DNA from: Gossypium raimondii
Lineage: Eukaryota; Streptophyta; Magnoliopsida; Malvales; Malvaceae
Length of the DNA stretch: 64,000 nt
Assembly (NCBI RefSeq): GCF_025698545.1
Contig: NC_068569.1
Location: forward strand, 9,424,001 to 9,488,000
Reading direction: 5' to 3'
Shown: piece after piece, positions 10,765 to 21,879 of the stretch
How positions within the stretch are numbered: position 1 is the stretch's first letter
Layout: each line of letters opens with the position of its first letter
Position numbers and translations under genes: made by a program
The notes under the pieces: generated by a model
Told to the model about the DNA's origin: nothing
What the model saw: only the letters and a program-made list of their open reading frames with translations
Databases searched by the model: none

Positions 10765-11002
10765 GACCACATCGCGTCCTGACGTCGAGCGACTGCCGAC
10801 GTGGAGGAAATCGCGTCCTTGAGGCGATTTCCCTCCACGTCGGCAGTCGCTACCGACGTGACGCGATGTCCTGTCACATATCCTGACATCGCGCTGACGT
10901 GGACGCGATTTCGGGGAAAATAACCCATTCCGGTAAATAATTAAAAAACCGGCCTATTTCGGTAATTTTTTAAAAAAAGTGGCTTTTTTTGGTAAATTAG
11001 CC
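10765..11002. repeat. right terminal inverted repeat, with an internal palindrome
   Basis: Reverse complement of the left TIR with scattered differences. It too contains inverse copies of GTCGGTAGCGACTGCC-type sequence (about 10775-10815 against 10838-10910) around a short centre, so both element ends are hairpin-capable. Confidence 0.88.
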
Positions 11003-11011
11003 GTAAAATGA
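11003..11011. repeat. right 9-bp target-site duplication of the MULE
   Basis: GTAAAATGA, identical to 3980-3988. Confidence 0.9.
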
Positions 11012-11620
11012 ACTAGTAATGACTATCATGTATACCCCAAGCTAAACACAATCTATTATTTGCACTTTCTTTTCTTCTAATATTAAAACCTCTGCCTCCG
11101 TCATTTGAACTGTTGTAAAGTGTTCATTATTTCGTTCCTTCCAGATCCCGTAAATACAATCATTCCATCCAAGCTTCAAAAGAATGGTTATCAATGCCTT
11201 CCCTTTTAATCTCCTCATTGCCCACATCAATTCATGCTGCCAATTTCCAGCTTGGTTTTTCAATTGACAAAGTGCCAAATTCCTTCCTAAATTACTTTAG
11301 AGAACCTGATGGTCCCTAGTTTCTTGCTCCTCGAAGCATAATTTGCATCTTCCATCAATATTTATCCCTCCCTGAATAAGCCTTACTTTTGTAGGAAGTC
11401 GATCCTGTATAGCTAGCCAAGATATCACAGAATGCTTTGGTATACGAAATGGGAACCAAAGCAATCTACTCCATGGGACCTTTTCACTTTTTTCCCTTAT
11501 CCCATACCAGATCCTACTAACCATTTGATTCTGCCCTGATTGGTCAATAAATTTGATTTCACTGATATTTGCATCAAGGACTCTCCTTTCAATTTGATCC
11601 AAATTTGATAGTGCTTTAAT
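11012..11620 (-). pseudogene. LINE relic: reverse-transcriptase zinc-binding domain
   Basis: On the minus strand 11602-11297 encodes a zf-RVT domain (WSRLLWFPFRIPKHSVISWL ... DGRCKLCFEEQETRDHQ), the C-terminal zinc-binding module of plant non-LTR retrotransposons. A second frame at 11278-11042 continues with LITILLKLGWNDCIYGIWKE and ends at a stop near 11040. The frame change between them and the absence of the upstream endonuclease and RT mark a 5'-truncated, decayed LINE. Its 3' UTR and A tail now lie beyond the MULE at 3917-3979. Confidence 0.85.
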
Positions 11621-12105
11621 TAAAAAAATGAAAAATCCACCGATGACGGTGAATATTTGAGCTGTCCATCTCCAAAGATTCTCGGTATCAAATTTATGTT
11701 ACTAAATTACAAGTATTTTAGTAGCTCTCTGCCAATTACCGTTGTTAATGAATCAAACCCAAGTTCTTATATTGCAAAAGAACAAATAAAGTTGTAGATA
11801 GTGGATTTTAAATCCGGTCCTAATGCCAAAGTGAGTGGGTAACTATAATTGCCCACTCCATTCCCATAATTGAATAAAGGCTTTGGAGTTTAAAAAATTT
11901 GCTGAATCGGGAAGATAGACAGGGAATTCATTATTGATGTCCCATGGTATAGGCCACTTTTTCCTACTATTTCATCTACTGCAAGAGACTTCTTCAATGT
12001 CCCACCCCTCCACTATTTCCAGAGCTTCCCAGTCTCAACCACTAATCTTTTTCTTTTTCTTTCTCTTATCTCTTGGGATTCTCCAAGTCAACTCTTTGCT
12101 TGTAC
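11621..12105. other. spacer and upstream region of the NIP gene
   Basis: No gene or repeat recognised. The last part is the presumed promoter of the aquaporin gene, with pyrimidine-rich DNA near 12030-12075. Confidence 0.4.
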
Positions 12106-12113
12106 TATAAATA
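12106..12113 (+). promoter_or_regulatory. TATA box of the NIP gene
   Basis: TATAAATA lies 158 bp upstream of the ATG. A transcription start about 30 bp downstream would give a leader of about 125 nt. Confidence 0.6.
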
Positions 12114-12145
12114 CCTGACATTAAGCTCATCAATAACATCCAAAA

Positions 12146-12154
12146 ATGAAATAA
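12146..12154 (+). promoter_or_regulatory. two-codon upstream ORF (ATG AAA TAA) in the NIP leader
   Basis: A minimal uORF lies just inside the predicted 5' leader, 110 bp before the main ATG. Arabidopsis NIP5;1 uses a minimal AUGUAA uORF for boron-dependent ribosome stalling and mRNA decay. This one has one extra lysine codon, so sharing that mechanism is only a hypothesis. Confidence 0.4.
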
Positions 12155-12263
12155 ACAACTAATCAAGTACAGAAACTTAAGCCTCTCTCTTCTCTTACTA
12201 CATAATTTATTACTTTAAACTTCCTTTCATAGTAATTTGTTCTGAATTATACAAGTGATATAT

Positions 12264-14296
12264 ATGGAGAATGAGGATGTTCCATCAGCTCCTTCCACCC
12301 CTGTAACACCGGGGACTCCTGGTGCTCCACTCTTTGGTGGGTTTAAGGGAGACCACAGAGGTGGGTTTAATAAAAAATCCCTTCTCAAAAGCTGCAAATG
12401 CTTCAGTGTGGAAGATTCCATGGAAGAAGGGAGATTACCCCCTGTTTCTTGCTCATTGCCACCTCCTCCTGTCTCACTCACAAGAAAGGTTATACAAGAG
12501 ATCCTAATGTCGAACACATGATTTGAGAATTATTAAGTTAAAAGTGAATCTCAAATCTTTAACTTTTTTGCCATTTTTTGTTGCAGGTGGGAGCTGAGTT
12601 CATAGGCACTTTTATACTAATCTTCGCTGGTACAGCCACTGCTATTGTGAACCAAAAGACCCAAGGCTCTGAAACTCTGATTGGCCTGGCCGCCTCAACT
12701 GGCCTTGCTGTCATGATTGTCATACTCTCCACTGGCCACATCTCGGGAGCACATCTCAATCCAGCCGTCACCATTGCCTTTGCTGCACTCAAACACTTTC
12801 CTAGGAAACATGTAGGGTTAATCCCACGATTTTCCTTTTTGTCTTTTGTAGATGTTTTAAATAACAATTTTTTGGGTTTCAATTTCTGGGCAGGTGCCGG
12901 TCTACATCGGAGCACAAGTAATGGCGTCATTGTGTGCTGCATTTGGGCTAAAAGGAGTGTTTCATCCGATGATGGGAGGGGGAGTGACAGTTCCTTCAGG
13001 GGGATTTGGTCAAGCTTTTGCTCTGGAATTTATCATTAGCTTCAATCTCATGTTCGTCGTCACTGCGGTTGCCACCGACACCAGAGCAGTAAGTATAAAA
13101 TTTCAAAATTAGTTGTATGCTAATTTCTTTTACAAACTTTTCAAGATTTCAAAAGACAAAAGTCAATGAAGATGGCTATTGGTTGGCAAGCTCAATCTCC
13201 AAGGAAAAAAACCAAAAGATAATAGTAATAAATACAAAGTTGCTCGCATCCATTGAATTCATGGTTCAATGTAAAGGTATACTATAAGATTTAACAACCA
13301 TCTTCATTTTCACTTTCACATTATTCTTCAATTTTTTTTCTTAAAAAAAAAGAAAGTAAAAACAATACATTAAATGCAAAAAGAAAAAAGTAACTTAGTA
13401 ATAGTAATCAGTAAGATTCTCTTTTATATCATCTCAAACGCATTTTACAAGCAGGCATATATATATATAATAGTAGCGATTAACAATCGGTCGATGATGA
13501 GCAGAGATTTAGAACAGTAAAATTGATGTTAAAGGGAATATTATATTGTGACTGTGAGGGATGAAATATGTGCAGGTGGGTGAGTTGGCGGGAATCGCGG
13601 TTGGAGCTACTGTCATGCTCAATATTCTCATCGCCGGGTATGTTCAACATTTTCTCAAGTATTGGTTTTAGTTCTCATTATATTATAAATACAAAAGCAA
13701 CTACTTAATGTAGAGATAACTTGAAGAACAAGCAAAGTCCTCCATGAGGCTGCAATTTAGGGATGGAAAAAGATGATGACAAATTCAGAAGTTGGATTAT
13801 TAGCCATCCATAACTTGTGGAACAACTAGCACTAGGGAGACAATGATCACATGTTTGGTTATTCAAGACCGCCGCCTTCATTGATCAAAGAATTAAATTT
13901 AATATCTTTTAGACCCATTTTTTTTCTCTTGAAATTTTGAATTAATCTAGGAAATATTTTAATCAGATGTTTCGATAATGATTTGTAGTTTATGCAATCA
14001 CTTCTCCTTTATTTTCTTTTTCTTCCCCTAGCTTTCAAAGATCACAAGTCCATGAGGATGATTGTTAAGAAACTCCCTTGTTTTTGTGGTGCGGAAACAG
14101 ACCAATTACAGGTGCTTCGATGAATCCAGTAAGAACATTGGGACCCGCCATAGCAGCAAATAACTACAAAGCTATATGGGTGTACTTCACAGCCCCCATC
14201 CTGGGAGCCCTTTGCGGTGCAGGAACCTATACTGCAGTGAAGCTGCCTGAGGAAGATGGTGAAAAGCCATCGACTGTGAGGAGCTTCAGGAGGTAA
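12264..14296 (+). CDS. NIP6;1: NIP6;1-type aquaporin (boric acid channel)
   Basis: Membrane channel of the Nodulin26-like intrinsic protein family. Arabidopsis NIP6;1 moves boric acid in nodes toward young leaves, in the plasma membrane. Five exons: 12264-12488, 12587-12811, 12894-13088, 13576-13637 and 14101-14296, all GT-AG, giving 300 residues (Arabidopsis about 305). The N-terminus ([20 protein letters not shown]) and CKCFSVEDS match NIP6;1 rather than NIP5;1, and TPG repeats in this tail are linked to polar localisation in NIP5;1. The first pore motif is NPA (133-135). The second is NPV (244-246), followed by Arg247 of the selectivity filter; the NPA/NPV pair is typical of boron-transporting NIPs. 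The C-terminus is RSFRR, as in the Arabidopsis protein. The start is the ATG at 12264; a GTG nine bases upstream is not used. The gene looks intact. Confidence 0.95.
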
Positions 14297-15732
14297 ATTA
14301 GCATCCATTCACGACCTCTATTATCACAACTTCTTGAGGAGACATTGCAGTTGCAGATGACCAGGGGAATCCACTCTTAATTTGTGTAACAACACATTGG
14401 CTTCTGGATATAAATAAGTGTAACTCTATGTATGTATCAATCACGTTACAGAATAGTCAAGTGTATATTGGGGGAAACAATTGAAATTAAGATGAGAAAT
14501 CGCACCTCTCCATATGTATATTGTTTGTTAGCTTGATACATATATGTAGGAGACACAACTTATATCCAACAACTAACAAGTTGTTCATCTTGAAGCTATT
14601 ACAAGGAAACCCGTTTCAGTTTGCAGATATAATATTGAAGAGACGGGTTATTTCATCCACGTTATAAGGGTGAGCATGGCCAAGTGGACAGTCTTGAAAC
14701 TAAGATTATGGATCACATCTCATTAAAAATTAGCTCAATAAAGAGGAAACAGATTGAAATAATAAAGCCGGGAGGTTAAAAGAGATTGCAAAACTCTACT
14801 GTCTGAAGATTATATGATTGAACATTGATTCAATAGGATGGTGAATCTTACCACATTCGTTAATAGTCATTGGATGAAGAGATCCTTCCTGATGAGATAT
14901 TACTATCATCCTTGGTTGAGCAAAATGGTTGGGTGATTTCCAGGTCTTCTTAATATACTTATTATAAGGTTTATTACCTATTTTTGACTATTATATGCTT
15001 GCTTCTAATTTTTAACCGAGGGGGATGAAAAAGCCTTCAAACACTAATCATAGCGAAACAAAACAAAAGAGGTTAGCGGATCCAATACACGAACCAAAAC
15101 CTTAAACCCAAACAAACAAGTAATAATATCTTAGGTTCTTACCTCAAATTACACTCATAGCCAATCATCTCTCTCTTTCATTATCTTTTGTCCAAAACAA
15201 CAATGATGCTAATGCCTTCTATTCTTCTATGTTCTTTTTTATAATTAATAAAGTAATTATATCTATCAATTCAATTAATCTGAATCTTGCAAGAAATAGA
15301 GTAGTTCATAATTTATTTTATACACAAAATTATCAAAATTTAGTTTTGATCGTCTAACATACTATCAACATATTAACCCAAATATTTTGTAAAGTTTTCA
15401 AAACATTTACATAAACTAACCTAAACTTCACAATACCATGCCTAACATAAAAGTCATACAATATGAACATAAATATACAAATGTTAATTAATTTGATGTA
15501 TAGTGAATTAACAAAAAAAGTTATTTTATAAATTTAATAATATATGGGACAGTTATATTTTTATAAAAATTATTCACTCTTGTAAACTAACTTTAAAAAC
15601 CTAATCAATCAGGTATTGGTATTTTCATATATATTTTCTAAGTTTTTCTTTTCTTTTCAAAATTCTATTCATGATATAATAATTTATAAAACATTAAATA
15701 ACATTTTTATATAAAAGATTAAGGGTAAATTA
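14297..15732. other. 3' flank of the NIP gene and AT-rich spacer
   Basis: The 3' UTR of the aquaporin presumably ends near 14420-14460. The rest is AT-rich with no gene I can support. Confidence 0.4.
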
Positions 15733-16752
15733 CATTTAATGTCACTAAACTATTAGTAAGTGTATGTTTTGATCACTTAACTTCAAAAAGTTATAAATTG
15801 ATCACTAAATTAATCAAAAGTTTTCATTTAAGTCACTCGGTTATTAAAATCATTGTTGCATGGCCTTCTTTGTTCACACCACCAGTAATGCCCCTAACCT
15901 GAATCCATTGCCGAAATAGGGTTACGAAACATTGCCGAAATTCTCAGATTAATTTTCATCCATTTCATTTCATCTAGCATTCATATTTGAAACCAACCAA
16001 AATCAAAATATTAATGAGCCAACGTTGGCCAAATTAACTTATACATGGCATTATAACCAGAATCAAATCATCCAAAATTACCGATAGAACCAATGGATAA
16101 TGTGATATATCTTTGACAAGCTTCCAACCTAATTGAACTTCTGATAATCTAAAAAGTAGAAGAAAGCAAATACATGAGAAATGAATGTTTAGTAAGCTCG
16201 TATAGACTTTAACCATATTAGTTCATTTCAAATATGAAATCTATACATATCAAGAATAATCACTATTAATACCACAATATTCATGCAACTATATTCAATA
16301 ACTCACAAGGTGAATAAATTCACAAGATCACTTATATATTATCTCAAGCTTAGTAGGATTTTATATAACTTTAACTCTTCATAATTTATTTATTTTCATT
16401 TGAATTTCTTTACTTTCCACGCTTATTCCATATGCGTGACACACAAGTCATAAACATATCATTCCCTTGTCGTTTCTTCATGGGCATATATCATTCATTT
16501 CATTATTTTGATATTTCCTATACCATCATTTTCATGAATTTAACGTACATACCAATAATAGTTCATTTCAAACTCATGTTATCTCACTTCAAAACTTTAC
16601 CTGTTATATCATTTAAATATCAATGGTTACATTTATTTCAGACCAATACCAATAATATTCTATAAATCTTTTAATTCAATCACATAAGTCTTTTACCATT
16701 TCTTTCTGAATCGAAGAACGACTTACGGATATGAGTACATCGTTCTTTGGTG

Positions 16753-16840
16753 CCATAGTCCAACTATGGTCTTGCACATATAAACACTGCCATGGTCCGA
16801 CCATGGTCTTACATTCATAGTGCAATAACCCAGTTATGGT
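16753..16840. repeat. short palindromes inside the LTR
   Basis: CCATAGTCCAACTATGG (16753-16769) and CCATGGTCCGACCATGG (16790-16806) are near-perfect palindromes, each followed by TCTT. A degenerate third copy lies near 16830. Confidence 0.7.
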
Positions 16841-17122
16841 CTTATCCGTCAATTCATCCTTTGCCACAGAACGATTGTACTCAATCCCGCGTTCAATCCA
16901 AATTGAGTATTAAATTCGATATTATATTTCCAATAATAATTCAATTCCATGTTTTCTATTACCCTTATTATTTTCCCATATTTATCCCGTTGAATTTCTC
17001 GAAAATTCGATGAATTTTCAAGGGTACACCTAAGTGTACAAATTCGGGTCCGTCAATTCATATTCATGTGCGCACATTTCCATTTCAGATAACACACTCT
17101 CGCGAACCTCATCCTTTCAGCG

Positions 17123-17357
17123 GGATTACCAGTCCAGGCTAAATCCCCTGTAATATAAACTCGTAGAGTATTGTCAGGATTACCAGTCCAGGCTAAATCC
17201 CCTGCAATGACAATTACTCTAATGAGCTCAGATCTGAATTACCAGTCCAGGCTAAATTCAGACCCTAATTTGGATTACCCATCCGGGCTAAATCCATTTT
17301 CCACATATTCTTCGGGAGGGCTATATCAGGATAGGATCACCCGTCCAGGCTAAATCC
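17123..17357. repeat. five spaced copies of a 24-bp partial palindrome in the LTR
   Basis: Units that begin GGATTACCAGTCCAGG and end CTAAATCC occur at about 17123, 17177, 17235, 17272 and 17334. Each begins and ends with inverse bases (GGATT/AATCC), so each can form a small hairpin. Spacing is irregular (37-62 bp). Confidence 0.8.
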
Positions 17358-19801
17358 TTTTTTTACCGTCAATTCCTTTTTAGAGATCCATCGAATTTTC
17401 CTTTCATTCAATCGAGATTTATTTTCCCTTTTTATCAAGAATATCAATACTTCATCAATTATCATACAATAAACATCCAAATCATATTCACATCAATAAA
17501 AATATATTTCAAGCATTTAAGAATATAATTCAAGTTACACAAACTTACAAGGCTAAATTGCAGAAATACCAAAATTCAGGGACATTTTGGTAATTTTTAT
17601 TTTCCTCAATTTCCACCCAATCTTGATATAAATTAATATTTCATTCAATTTATTAATTTAAATAATAAAACAATTAATTTCATGCAATTTGGTCACTTTT
17701 TGATATTTTTACAAATTTACCCTTAAAATATTACTTTTACTCAATTTAGTCATTGAACCTAAAACATGCAAATTAGCCATTTTAATGAAAACTCATGCTA
17801 TTTGAATAATCATATATTTTCCTCCTCCTCCTCTCCATTCCACATCCTTAATGTATATAACATGCTTATATGTAACATTATCTATAATTTTACTATTTAT
17901 TTATTTGTTCATTCAAAGTTATCCACTTGAGTCATAGTCACAAAATTATTTATATCTTGAGCTACATAACTCCGAATTGAGATCCGTTAATTTTATCTAA
18001 AACTAGACTCGCATACCTTCTTACTATAAAATTTTTAGAATTTTGGTTTAAACAATAAGTACATTTTATTCTTTAAAGTTTCCCTATTTTACTATTTGAC
18101 AGTTCACCCCTCTTCACTAAAATTAATTATCTCTTTGTACAGAATTTGGATGATGTCCCATTTATTTCTCTTGAAAAAGACTCATTAAGGATTTTAAAAT
18201 ATAAATTATAACCCATAATTATTTTTGAACAATTTTAATGATTTTTCCAATTCGAACAGGAAACCCGAATTCATTCTCGACATTGTCTCACAAAATTTAT
18301 TATATCTCATGATTTAAAATTCCATTACTTACACCGTTTCTTCTAAGAGAAACTAGACTCAATAAGATTTAATTTCATTTTTATTTATAATCTAATTCGA
18401 TTCCCACAATTTTTGGTGATTTTAAAATTTAGACTACTGTTCTTTGTTTAAAACTGTTTTAATGCAATATATTGATTTCTAAGTTTATAACTTCCTTATT
18501 CATTTTCTCTATGATATTTTCCATCACTTTCTCTTATTTCCTTCACTAATATCAAGAACATAATACTTTATTTAATAAAACTCTACTATAACATCATTTC
18601 CATGCTTTTTCAATAATAACAAACTTAAAAATATATTGAAATCTTGATATTCTTACCTTGTCCTATTGGTTTCAACCTTTAACTTGATTTTCTCTCTCCT
18701 CCAACTTCTATTACTTGAACCTAACTTGATATTCTAGCTCCCCATAGTCTTCTTGTTATCTTTCTCTCTTGATGGCTATGGAAATTCTTTTAATTTCTAG
18801 GTAAAAATGGTAAATTTTTTGGTGGAAGGACCAAATTGTAAAGAAAGCAAAATTTTCTTTCTTTCTTTCTCTCTTCTTCTCACGTTAATGCATGGGAAAA
18901 ATGGTGGAATGGTGGAATGGTGGCTTTTGATCTTTCTTTCCACATATATATATACTAAATAAAATAATAAAATAATAAAATATCATTAAAAAAATCAAAT
19001 TAAAATATTAATAAACTAATATTTATTTATTTAATCTAAAATATCTCCAACATATCATTATTTTCTAGATTTCTCTTTCTTCTAATTGACCATTTTGCCA
19101 TTTAGATCTTTTAAAATTCTATCCTTGAGTCATCACTTAATTTGATAAAATTATGATTTAGTCCCTCATAATTCTTCATCTATTCAATTTGTTCCTAATC
19201 CATCCATTTTTCTTAGTTTCTAGATCATTCCACCCTTAAAATATTTGCATTATTGATCCTTCAACTTTTTCATGTTTACACTTTAACCCCTCAAATTTTA
19301 AGTATTTACTCCTAGGCAACAAAACTTTTCTCACTTTTGCGAATTAGTCCTTTTTTGCATTAATATGTCATAATATGCTTCCCAATGTTTTCATAACTCA
19401 AAATTTCTCTTTTTGTCACTTTATTTCATTGTTTTACTATATCAGTGATACTATCTTACTTTCTTACTGTAGTAATTTTCGGGGTATTACACTACCTACA
19501 CCCATCGAAAGCTCTCTTTCCCCATCTCTCATGCAATTTATTTATTTATTAATGAAACAACTTTCAACGTTATAAATCTTCTAACCACAATCCAAATAAC
19601 TTTCTTTTTGATCCCTGAAATTGAGCGTCGGATTGACTTGGATCTAAGGTATGTTCTTCTACTCATCGATGGGTACTAATCCACCATGCTGATTGCCGAA
19701 CCGTCGCTTGGAGTCGCTAGTTGGACTTTAAAAAAAAACTTAATAACCAGTGAATTAAATAATTTTTTTTGAATAATTTAGTTACCATTTTATAACTTTT
19801 T

Positions 19802-21265
19802 TGTAATAGCCTGATTTTCCAATGGTGTATGAAACAGTGGTTCAGGCCACCAAATTCGGTGAGTAAGTTCGTAAATATTATTAATTAATATTTACGAGTC
19901 AAATATGGTTTTAAAAAGGGCTTTTGATTTGGAAATTTATGTTTTATAATGATTTATTAGGTCAAGTGGTTTTAGAAAGTGGGGTATCGGGACCTCGTTT
20001 CTATAAATCGAGCCGTAAATATTTTTATAAATATTTACAGAGTATCATGAAGGTGGTATTAAAGTTTCGTTAAAAAAATTTAACGTTTCAATAGTTAATT
20101 AATTAAAAGAACTAAATTAAAAAAATGCAAAACTTACTAATTATAATAATTAAGTAATTAAATGACTTGATTAGTAAATAATGAAGGACTTAAGTAACAA
20201 ATATACCTAAATTGATATAGTGAGGCGGCATAATAAGGAAAATAATAAAATAAAATGACGCAATGGTAAAATAGTAATTTTAATGAAATTAAAACAAACA
20301 AATAGAGAATTCTAAAAGTTTCTATGCAATTCATCTTCAATTTCGGCCTAAACAGCCATGGGAGGGAGAGCTGGTTTTTTATATTTTTGTTTTATGTGAG
20401 TTCAATTCTTACATGTTTCTTATAATTCAATCAATAATCTATTTAAATATTCTAGGTCTTCATACAACTTCTAATAAACTCAAATTCACTATCAAACCCT
20501 AATATTTTAACATTTTCATAATTTAAATCTAAAATCAATATTTAACAAAATCACTTTATAAAATCATTATACAACATAATCAAAGCTCTAAATCCATGTT
20601 ATTCATCAAAAACATCTAATATTATCAATGACAACTTCCAAAATTTTTAATAAAATAAAAAATAAAGGTACAGTTTAGTTGGACCTAATTGCAACAATTT
20701 CAAAAACATAAAAATTACAAGAAACGGGTAAGAATTGAACTCACATGAAGAAAAATATGAAAAACCAGCTTGAGCTCTCTCTCCTATGGGGCTGAAATTG
20801 AAGATGAATTGCATAGAAACTTTTAGAATTTTCTATTTGTTTGTTTTAATTTCATTAAAATTACCATTTTGCCATTCTATCATTTTATTTTATTATTTTC
20901 CCTTATTATGCTACCTCACTATATCAATTTAGGTATATTTATTACTTAAGCATCGTGTCCCAACCAGTGTCCATGCCCGTGTAACTCTCTGACCTGGCCA
21001 CACGGCCATGTGACCCCTGCAGCTTTAAATTTGTTCTACTTTTTTAAAAAAAAAATTTGAGTTTCTGATTTAGTCCCGACTTGTTTCTAATGTGTATTTA
21101 GGGCCTTGAGGGCTCGTACAAGGGACAATATTAATGATTTTGATTGGTTTATTATGAATATTGATATGTTATGAGACGTTTGAAATTTCTGTCTGTTTGA
21201 TCCGTAAACCCTGGTAATATTCTGTAACCCTATTTTGACGACGGATACGAGTTAGGGGTGTTACA
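19802..21265. mobile_element. 1.46-kb LTR-like unit
   Basis: It starts TGTAATAGCC and ends GGGGTGTTACA, flanked by TTTTT on both sides (19797-19801 and 21266-21270). The duplication is in a T run and therefore weak by itself. However, removing the unit rejoins the arm of the surrounding foldback exactly, which supports the limits. No retroelement protein is encoded. It carries a long internal inverted repeat. Confidence 0.65.
20189..20950. repeat. inverted repeat with 239-bp arms and 285-bp loop
   Basis: Arms at about 20189-20427 and 20713-20950 are inverse copies, close to 90% identical by eye; TATACCTAAATTGATATAGT and CTAAAAGTTTCTATGCAATT occur in one arm and their complements in the other. 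A transcript would fold into a long hairpin. Confidence 0.85.
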
Positions 21266-21325
21266 TTTTTGAAATTCATTAACCCAAACATTGAGTTATT
21301 AATAATTTAATGATAAGATGGTACA

Positions 21326-21879
21326 TAAATCTATTTAATTAAATAAAAAATTTCGGTTTTCCCTTTTTATACTATGTACTATAGAGAAATAAAACATGGG
21401 TCGAAACTTAAAATGATTACTTGCATATGTTACTGAAGTCATGATTTTTTATAAATAACATAATTCTTGATTAGAAATGCTTTAGTCAACGAAACATTAG
21501 TTTGTTAACTAATCCAAATGTGTTACGTCATTAAGTATCAAAATTCAAATTTCATCGTATCTAGTTATGATGTGTGGGTCTTGATTTCATCATATGCATA
21601 TATCATATGTAGATTTTGTCTAGATTTTATTGGTTCTTCATCCTTTATATTTAGTAATGATTTGATTCTATATTATAATAGATTGGACATATATTTATAC
21701 ATTTATTGTTCTTGTAAATGTTCTATATTTATAATGGTGAAACTTTTAAAAATAATGATTTAATTATGGGTCAAATATATAGAGAAACAAAATCAGAGCT
21801 TATATGTTAAATTTAACACATTATATACATTTTAAAAATTTATATTATTGTATTGTTATTTGTTTCTTTACAATATTTA
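21326..21879. other. AT-rich spacer
   Basis: No gene recognised. The open frame at 21518-21763 is rich in Tyr, Ile and Phe from AT composition and has no domain. Confidence 0.4.

Larger units (their letters stand above)
3989..11002 (+). mobile_element. 7.0-kb Mutator-like element with transposase and PMD genes
   Basis: The element is bounded by inverted termini (GGCTAATTTACC at the left, GGTAAATTAGCC at the right), with homology extending about 240 bp inward from each end, and by a perfect 9-bp duplication GTAAAATGA. Contents in order: left TIR, a 125-bp tandem repeat, a mudrA-type transposase pseudogene (+), a telobox-rich minisatellite, a plant-mobile-domain pseudogene (-), and the right TIR. 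The two genes converge on the minisatellite. Both are frameshifted, so the copy is probably unable to move by itself, yet the perfect duplication and similar TIRs suggest a moderately recent insertion. It sits in the 3' tail of an older LINE. The GC-rich, CG-dense ends contrast sharply with the AT-rich host DNA. Confidence 0.93.
15884..19491. mobile_element. 3.6-kb LTR, probably a solo LTR of a long-LTR Gypsy element
   Basis: The ends are inverse: GTAATGCCCC at the left (first base probably mutated) and GGGGTATTACA at the right, the TGTAAYRCCCC...TTACA style of cotton Gypsy LTRs as I remember them. Flanking 5-mers CCACC (15879-15883) and CTACC (19492-19496) match at four of five positions. 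No gag, protease, RT or integrase frame occurs inside, and there is no partner LTR, so unequal recombination to a solo LTR is the simplest reading. Length and style resemble Del/Tekay-type LTRs. Orientation was not determined. Confidence 0.65.
15733..21325. mobile_element. small foldback element interrupted by two LTR insertions
   Basis: The left arm (about 15733-15850, containing CACTTAACTTCAAAAAGTT and CACTCGGTTATTAA) is the inverse of a right arm now in two pieces, 19735-19801 and 21271-21325 (AATAACCAGTGAATTAAAT, then GAAATTCATTAACC). Joining the pieces gives a foldback of about 510 bp. One LTR (15884-19491) entered its core and a second LTR-like unit (19802-21265) entered its right arm, cutting the inverse of TTCAAAAAG. 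The order of the two insertions cannot be told. Confidence 0.65.

Noticed and set aside
12255-12263. Upstream GTG start for the NIP gene
   Set aside because: The ATG at 12264 gives the N-terminus expected from NIP6;1.
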